DNA from: Mallotus nudiflorus
Lineage: Eukaryota; Streptophyta; Magnoliopsida; Malpighiales; Euphorbiaceae
Direction: 5' to 3'
Assembly: GCA_947683625.1 (NCBI GenBank)
Contig: CANTUR010000340.1
Span: 2,232,001 to 2,296,000, forward strand
DNA length: 64,000 bases
A program made the position numbers and the translations under genes. Below are positions 56,338 to 64,000 of this stretch, piece by piece. The notes below the pieces were generated by a model, which saw nothing but the letters and a program-made list of their open reading frames with translations, was not told where the DNA came from and ran no database searches. Position 1 is the stretch's first letter. Each line of letters begins with the position of its first letter.

Positions 56338-59300
56338 TGTTAAGGTCATTTTTCATAACCTTGATAGCCAATAATGAAAAAGCTAAAACATCTAAGCACA
56401 CAATTAATTTGATTAAGAGAAATGAAATTAAAACCATTTCAAAACCAATTAAACCATAAAACATTATCTAATCACCAATTACACCTTTTTTAAACCTAAA
56501 CAAACCTTGATCAAACCTTAACCAAACCATTTTGGTATTGAAAAAGAGATATGAAAGGAATAATTAGAGAAAAGTCTACTCAAGTCATGTCTTTTAATAA
56601 TGAGAGAAAAGTCTACACAAGCCATGTCTTCTAAATAAAAAAAGTACAATCCTATATAAGGGTTATTTACAATTTGTATTCAGTAGTTTTCCTTCTAGTT
56701 TTGATTCCTGAAGCTAAGGTTTAACCTCTAGAAGCCTTGAGAACAAAAGCAAACTTTGGTCAATGGGACCTTTTAGTGGTCAAACTGAGTTCCCATAGTT
56801 CAATTTCAATTTAAAAGTATCTTCTAAAATTCCAGTGTGTCAATAGGTCATATTTAATGAAAATTCAAAATTTTTAGGGTGCTTTCCAAATTTAGAATAT
56901 TTCAAATATGGAATATTCTAGGACATGTGTCAAGCTTGTAGAGAAAGTGGATATACTATTACATAATAACCTTGAATATCCTCACTTATTTACCCTAAAT
57001 GTCACTAAATAGAATCTTTGAGGAAAGCTTTAGGACATCTACTTCCAAATAAGAGAAAAATTCCAACAAAATAACCCAAAAAGATCACTAAAAATTCATT
57101 CTAAAAAGCCTATAGAAAATTAGGAAAATAAAGGGAAATTGTGCCAAAATTTCTCTAGAACTAATGTCTCTCAATTTTCTTCTCAATTCCTTTCAAAAAT
57201 TCTAAAATCAAAACCTAAATTTATAACTAGGCTTCTATAAACTCATTCTTATCAAATTAAAACCAAATTCACACTTAAACTTACTAAAAACCATACTTTA
57301 CGCTTTCAATTCAACTTTAATTCTTGTAAATTAATTATTTTTTTGTGAGTTCTTGCCCAAATTCTAAGGCTAAGTATTTTAAGAAAATCATTTGCATTGA
57401 CTCTCATCTTAATTCTAGGGTTTGGGGCATTAAAATCGAGTTTCAAAGGGAAAACATTGCAAATCCACACTGTTTAACGATGAACAGTTGGACTTGGCCC
57501 ATGAATAGCCAAATCAGCTATTCATGCTCCAAATTTAGTTGTTGTTGGCCCTTAGACTAGCTATTATGGTTTTAAATCTGGTTAGACAAGTGGCTATTTT
57601 GGTCATCCATTCCTCTGCTAGTGTTTAGAATTCCCAAGGGTTTATACTTGCTTGAACATATTTCTAACCCTTCCTTGAGATCCTAGGATGATATAACTCA
57701 AGTATTTTAACATATTTTTCTATTTTTTAATGATTTTATAATGATTTTCCTTTTATTTCCTTAAACTCTTCATTAACTGCTTTCAAGCGTGATCTTTGAT
57801 CTTACTTTTAAATGATGATTATGATTATGTTTATTGATGTTTGTATGACTTCCAATTAAATGTTGTGTTCATTTTTATTATGACTTGTGATCAATTTTGG
57901 TGTGAATACTTGTTTAAAGCCTTATTTAATGTGTATTATGACTATATTATACTTGATTATGCTATAATGTACTTTGATTGTTGAGTTGCTATTACTATGA
58001 TATTATTTGTTCAATTTGAGTTCCAATTTAGCATTTTGATAATTTATGAAGTATTTTTATTGGTTTTTTCATTATGAATCATAATTACTACATTTTGTGA
58101 ATTTAGTGTTGATTTATAAGTCCTAATTTGCATATCTTGTGTTCTTGGTGTTTATTATCATCAACTTTAGTATAAGTACTTTATTTATGTGTTTTGTTTT
58201 CAATTATAGAGTCTTAAGAATCCCAATTTGCATATTCTATACTTTGACTGAGTTAATTTAGGAAATTTGATATGTTCATGTTCATTTGTGTGTTAATTTT
58301 GTTTCTAAGTATGATTTATGCCTATTTAATGTCTTTATTTTAAGTAAAGTCTTGTTTCTTATTCTTCCAAGTGTCATTTAGTCAAATGTTTATCTAATAA
58401 TTCCTTATTCGTTATACTAACATTTCTCTACTCTTATATAAGTTATATTATAATTACTATACTAATTCTCTTCTTCTCCTTCTATTTTGTTGCATTATTG
58501 CATTTTCATGCATTCATGCACTTTTTTGCATATCACTTGTTTAGTGCATATCACTATCATGTGTGTGCTTATTTGTAGAATCTCTAGATGCATATTTACA
58601 TGCTTTCCAGTTTGCATCACTTACATACTTGCATGCTTCCCAAAATTACATCACTTTGTATGCTTTCCAGCTTACATCATGCATCATCCTTTGCATGCTC
58701 ACTAGATTTATTTAATGCTTGTGTGAGCACGAATTTGCATTAGCATCATTCATTACATTATATATCTCTTGTTATCAATCTCAAGTTATTAACTCCTACT
58801 AACTTCCATTAACATTTATTACTATTGTTGTTTATTTTATAAACATTTCTTATTATTTGTTAATTATGATTATCAATTGTTATTATAATCTCATTCTCTA
58901 CACTCAATCCTCATTTTTCTACATTTTTATGTCTTATTTATGCTTTTATTTACTTTTTATTTTCCATCTCTACTTCTACTCCTTTATTTATTTGTAATTT
59001 TATCATTACATGCCCTTTTTTTTTATTTATGCTTTATTTTGTCAATTATACCAAACTTTCCTTTATTTCTTGTGTTTTATTTGGTATAATATACTAAAAA
59101 TGCACTAAAAATAAAACCAAACTATTTGTGTTCCTTTATTGGTTAATTAATGAATTTTTTTTTATTTCTTTTGGTTGATAAAGTAAGGTTTCTTTGTACC
59201 AATTCCCACATATTTCTAACCTTAATTTCCATACTTTTATGAATAAATATTTTCCATTTTCTCCTTTTTATTAAATATGGAATTTTGCATTTTCTTTAAT

Positions 59301-59812
59301 AAGAATTCATCATTTTCATGTTAATCAAATATGACTTATTTTTACTTTATTTTCAATAAATCTAGCACCTTTTGTGTTTTACTTATGATGTTATTATTAT
59401 TTTCTTTGTTGATCATAAAAAAATCCAAATGCAAGAATATGGATCACAATTTCTTTTATTTTATAGTTTTCAAATAAAATGATTTGGTTATATGTTCAAT
59501 AATTTATGATATGAGAATATCCATCCAAGGTAAAAAATTCACATTTTCAGGCCTAACTTGATGGAGACTCATATTGTGAATTAATGGTGCATATAATTAA
59601 CCAAAAATTAACTTTAAATGCTTTTCTAACTATTTTCAATTTAGATTCTCAAAATTGTTCATTTTTAATTTCTTATTAAAATCCATTTTTTAAGCATTTT
59701 GCATTTCTTTTCTTTATTTTAACTTTTCAAATTACTTTTCTTTAGTTTTTGAAATAAAATGTTTTATGGCATCTACATTCAAAATATAGGGCAATCATGG
59801 AGAATGTTCACA
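56338..59812 (+). mobile_element. Long Gypsy LTR (family C), copy 2, truncated
   Basis: It starts TGTTAAGGTCATTTTTC with a canonical TG and stays parallel to copy 1 to about 59810, where pararetrovirus sequence begins. It also holds clustered 'gcatcactt.catgcttcc' repeats at 58590-58690. Copy 2 lacks the solo Copia LTR, which confirms that insertion. Confidence 0.65.
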
Positions 59813-59817
59813 AGATT

Positions 59818-60098
59818 ACTGACTATGTTCTTTTGAACTTTAACATAACAGGAAGCAAAGGAAGAGGAAGAAGTTGTTTTTCCAAGAATTGAATATATGA
59901 TAGAAATAATGGCTATAGGGAAAAGTAATCACCTACAAACTTAATGTCTAAACCAATAAATTTGCAGCCTCTCTGGGACTTATGACTGGGACTACCTGTA
60001 ACTAAAGGACTCAATGAAAAAACTACCCTTTAGACATTATGTTTATCATGGAGGCAATTACTATAACAATCACTCAATCCCACCAGGCTCTGATACTA
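59818..60098 (-). pseudogene. Endogenous pararetrovirus leader with PBS, inverted fragment
   Basis: The minus strand begins TAGTATCAGAGCCTGG at 60098, one base off the initiator-tRNA site TGGTATCAGAGC used by Caulimoviridae. From 59998 to 59818 it repeats, in reverse complement, the plus-strand segment 60117-60305 at roughly 75-80 percent identity by eye. It stops where the coding region would begin. Confidence 0.6.
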
Positions 60099-60116
60099 TA
60101 GATGACCTTTGGTCAT

Positions 60117-62300
60117 AGGTAGTCCTAGTTGTAAGTCCTGAAGAGGCTATAAATATAATAGTTTAGCTAGTGAGTTTGTAGGTGATTACTCTTTCCTGTA
60201 ACCATTATTTTTATTATGTATGTAATTATAAGAAGAACCACTTCTTCTTCTTCTTCTTTTACTTCCTCTTATGTTAAAGCTCAAAAGAACATAGTTAGTA
60301 GTGATCAAATCACTATTAATGATTTTGATAAATGCATTAATGATTTTAAACTTAATGACTATAGTAAAACCATGTATATATGACCCTTTGGTTAAATCTC
60401 TTCAAGTTTGATTATGTAACCAAGATAGAAGAAATAGATATCCAACTATCTAAAGCTCAACATCTTATGATGTTTTTCTCTTCTACCTCCTTGGAAAAAC
60501 ATAAAAGCAAAAGGTTTTCATTATATCTATATAAGAGTTGTTCAAGTAGAAATAAGGCCCCCTAATTGAGAAGGTCTAAATACCACCATCTTAGCTGCTC
60601 TAAATGATATGAGGTTTAAAAACTTATAAGATTCCTTATTAAGAACTATAGAGTTCAGTCTATATAAAGGTCGTATATCATTGGACTATTATCCAAACAT
60701 TACTGTTTCTCCAAATGATACAAATTTATTAAATTCATTATTTTATGCAAATCCAAACCCATAATTATCATATGGATGATGGATTAATACCAGTTGCATT
60801 GATTTTTAAAGTACATTATAAAGCTATGATGTCTGCTTTTGATACAGAAAGTTAGTATTATAGTTAAAAAGGAGAAACTCAACTTCTTTAAAAAAATATA
60901 ACTAAAAAAAATGTAGTTATCCCAAAACATATCCAATGGAACTAGATAACACTTCCCCAAGATGAATCTTGGAAGGTGCTACTGAGCTAAAACCTAATAA
61001 TGAAGAACAATCTACTTTAAATACCCAAATAAAGCATGTAACCCAATTCCAAGATGGTAAATTAAAACTCTCTTTTGATATAACATTCCTTAGTTCTAGA
61101 TTCTCTAATACTTCATCATCAAAATTTATTAATCTAGGAAGACTATCTCGAATACCACTATCATCAACCTTCCATAACATGAAAAACCACATAATAGCCA
61201 ATAACAGAATCTGCTAATAACTATTCACTTCCTTTATGATGACTAACTAGATATGTACCCAAACCTACCATATGTTATCAATCTACCTTATACCACCCTA
61301 GACAAATATTCAACCTTAGATTTACCTTCTACCTTCCTTAAAACATAGACTATAATACCAATGTGCCTAAACCAGTCTGTACTGAGCCTAAATTAGAAGA
61401 TAAATCTCCTTGTCCTCCTACTTCTCCTACTGCATAAGCTATAATAGAAAACTTAGCCCTTGAGTTAAATGTTTTAGATAAAGATTTCACTCTTAATAAA
61501 GCTCACTTGCATAAAAAATTTTATGCATCTCACAATTTAGAAAAAGAACTTAGTTCTTTAAACAATTTATAAAAGATAGAGAGATTATTCAAAATCATTT
61601 TTATGATTTTATGCAACAAAATAAAGTCAACATATTATTTTTTGAATGGTTTGAAATTTATCCATCAGAAAATAGTATTTCTTACCCTTTTAAAGCTTTA
61701 AATCCTATCACTTAAAAAAAGTAATAATTTAGGAAATAGCCAGTGATTAAAACTTTGAGTCTATGTATCCTCCTATTAGTTTGATTAAGGTCCCTATAGG
61801 AAATAAAACTATAGATGCTTGTCCTTACAAGAAACAATAAGATAGTGTCTCCCAAAACATAAAGAATATAGTGTCTCATAATAACTTTACCAATGCCCAT
61901 CTCAATAGCATAAGTAAATAGTTGTCAAAACTTGAGAATTAAACCTAGAAACCTATAGAAAATTTTGCATCTATAGGAATGACTGATAAAAAGCTAAAGA
62001 ATCTGATGTTTAACCTATAATAGATCTGTAATAGTACTCAACAAGAAATTAGAAGCAACAATACTAAATTCTTCCATGCTATAACAGAACAGCTTAGTAG
62101 GCTATATCTTTATAGTGCTACTAAAGATCCTATAGTCCTAAACACTCCACTATCAGTTAACCAGAGTGTTAAGATGCTTGATAAAGATCTTGACTTCATC
62201 TTTGAAGATAATTCTTTATATGAATGATATCCTGAGATTATAATACTTCATTGGCCCATTGTCTATTTAAGTCATTTAGGATATGTCTAGAGTAGTATTA
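60117..62300 (+). pseudogene. Endogenous pararetrovirus (Caulimoviridae), leader and movement-protein region
   Basis: After the shared leader, one frame at 60549-60760 contains GLNTTILAAL (60573-60602) and, 29 codons on, a tyrosine- and asparagine-rich stretch. Their spacing and wording fit the core of Caulimoviridae movement proteins, which form cell-to-cell tubules. The frame has several stops and changes near 60765; the following piece continues the same domain. Around 61590-61700 a segment rich in aromatic residues resembles the linker region found downstream in petuvirus/florendovirus-like polyproteins. No capsid zinc finger, protease or RT is present: the copy is a truncated, heavily mutated front part of a genome. 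The genus is uncertain. Confidence 0.65.
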
Positions 62301-63768
62301 TGTTCAAAACCCGTAAGCACACAGATCATGAATTGCAGTATAAAAGATATCGTTCCTATGAGGATTGAATATTAAATATTGAATTCTAATATCTTTAATA
62401 AATTGTAGTATAAAAGATATCATTCCTACGAGGATTGAATATTGAATATTAATATCTTTAATAATGATTTTAGCTAGCAAATTAAATAAAAGTGATTAAG
62501 CAAATATAAAATAAAGCAACTTAAACTAAATTAAAATCAAATAATTAAAAGCTTAGAGCCTAGGTTGAGTTTTTCTTTCCAATCAAATCATGAACACATT
62601 AACAAAATAAAAGTCATTGATTTCAATTAAGGGTAATTGTTCTAAAATACCTAAAGAATCCTTTGATTTTAATTAAACGTGTTAAGATTAAAGTTTAACC
62701 TACTTTCGTGATTAAAAAAGTAATCAAAACTCTTTAAGTTCCTTAACAATTATTTATTTACCACCATAGACACTTGCCTACTGTCATGGTCCCCAAAAGA
62801 GCTTGCCTACTCTCATGGTCGAGTGATCTAAGTCTTATGAGTCTAAAGCTAATAAATTCTCCTAACTCTTGTTGGTGAATCTACCTATAAACATACAAAT
62901 AAGCTGGCCAAGAATGAAAGCATACATTAAGTGCAATTCATAAGATAAATTAAAAATCAAATAATAAAGCTTTGTATTCAATCACATCATAGAATAGCTA
63001 CTCCTAACCTAAACCATAAAAAAGATTTTAGCCACACATAATTATGGAAAAAATCACAAATATAATTAAAGAAATTAGACATGAAGAATAATAAAGTATA
63101 CATAAGCCTCTTAAACCTCATGACTCCTCTTTAATCTTTGGATTTAAGGATTGCTCGCTGAATGTCGAATCCTTCCCTAAAACACTTCTTAACATCCCTT
63201 TTATAGGAAACCTTGATAGAAGACCTCTTAACATTTTAGTTCCTCTTCCTTTTTTATTTAGGAAAAATCTCTTTTAATCTGACATAGCCTTGACATGGTC
63301 ATGTCTCTTTTTGTATCACAGTGAAGCTCTTCGACATGGCCATGCTTGTCCTTAAATCAAACTTCCAGTTGGTGTGCATGGCCTAGCACATGCTCATGTT
63401 AAGGCCATACCTAACTTTGGCAATTTAGATAGAAAGATGCATAGGCTAAACATGTCATGCCTATGTCCAATGTTCCTTTAATTCCAAAAGTAAACATGGC
63501 TTGCAACATGCCCATGTCAGGGCCATGTCGCACAAATTGTTAATTTTTTCGAATTCCTTTTTAATCTTTCATACAAAAATAGAAAAAATATTTAGTACTT
63601 AAATAAAACTCCTAATTTGACTAAAATTAAACAAAACAATAAAATCCTAAATAAGACTCTAAAATAAAATATTTCCTAATTAACCTAAAATCTACCCAAT
63701 TAACATTATTTATTAATTCAAAAGTTATCAAAATTCAACTAAAAAATATGTAAATATTACACACATCA
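62301..63768 (-). mobile_element. LTR related to the Athila-like LTR, minus strand
   Basis: Minus-strand start TGATGTGTGTAATATTTAC at 63768, end ...GGGTTTTGAACA at 62301; 1468 bp. It shares with 54526-55916 the 'gacatggccatg' near-palindromes (63285-63530) and the end region 'tcctcgtaggaatgatatc'. A 70-bp segment is duplicated near the end (starts 62331 and 62401). Confidence 0.75.
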
Positions 63769-64000
63769 AATTACCCACATGAAAGCTTTGCTTGTCCCCA
63801 AGTAAAAATCAAATTTGAAATTTAAAAACCAGCTCAACTATAAACAAAGAATTACAGTTTCTAAGATATGCAAGTCAATAACACCAAGACTAAAGAAGAA
63901 AATAAGAAAAAATACATTATCTATGAACAATTTACTAATTATAATTCAAGAACATAACTCTTTGAAATCCAATGAATATAACTCTAGAAGAATAACATTA
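63769..64000 (-). other. Internal 3' end of the minus-strand Gypsy element
   Basis: On the minus strand it reads 'cttggggacaagcaaagctt' then a short purine run just before the LTR start, as expected for the 3' end of an Athila-like or related internal region. The element continues beyond the window. Confidence 0.6.

Overview
This window looks like plant nuclear DNA, most likely from a eudicot, and it reads as gene-poor, repeat-packed heterochromatin. It is very AT-rich. I find no intact host protein-coding gene. Almost every recognisable coding stretch belongs to a decayed LTR retrotransposon (Copia, Gypsy/Tekay chromovirus, Gypsy/Tat-Ogre-like, Gypsy/Athila-like), an endogenous pararetrovirus, or a transposon-associated plant mobile domain. 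The species cannot be fixed from the sequence alone.

Layout. 1-1366: minus-strand LTR of a long-LTR Copia element, inserted into the RNase H end of an older plus-strand Copia (1367-2609). 2610-22240: a minus-strand Tat/Ogre-type Gypsy element inserted in that Copia LTR. Its gag gene is split by a full-length plus-strand Copia at 9870-18955 (LTRs of 1532 and 1527 bp, iMet-type PBS, PPT, near-perfect target-site duplication). 22245-28398: a Copia LTR fragment, then a minus-strand Copia that keeps gag, protease, integrase, PBS and 5' LTR but has lost RT and RNase H. 28399-29117: a third fragment of the Tat/Ogre LTR. 29118-31880: low-complexity DNA, a tRNA-Ala pseudogene, and an unrecognised region of tandem exon/intron-like units (202 and 173 bp periods). 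31881-34398: the 3' end of a plus-strand Tat/Ogre-type element, with a 48-bp tandem array, PPT and LTR. 34399-35475: plant mobile domain pseudogene on the minus strand.

36009-44423: a Tekay-type chromovirus bounded by a perfect 5-bp duplication (TTTTG). Its gag-pol and the start of one LTR lie inverted relative to the outer LTR ends, which creates a 270-bp near-perfect inverted repeat around AT microsatellites. 44424-59812: two copies of a long Gypsy LTR, each preceded by its own tandem array. One is split by a solo Copia LTR (46019-47578). Between the two lie an AT-rich minisatellite and an Athila-like truncated element (52716-55916). 59818-62300: endogenous pararetrovirus pieces in a head-to-head arrangement, with movement-protein-like remains. 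62301-64000: a minus-strand LTR related to the one at 54526, with the start of its internal region.

The elements do not work together as a pathway; the window records successive nested insertions and decay. The most unusual points are the inverted Tekay element with intact target-site duplication, the CAG-to-TAG pattern of its stop codons, the different tandem array found just upstream of the LTR at each Tat/Ogre-type 3' end, the exon-like 202-bp repeats, and the head-to-head pararetrovirus leader.
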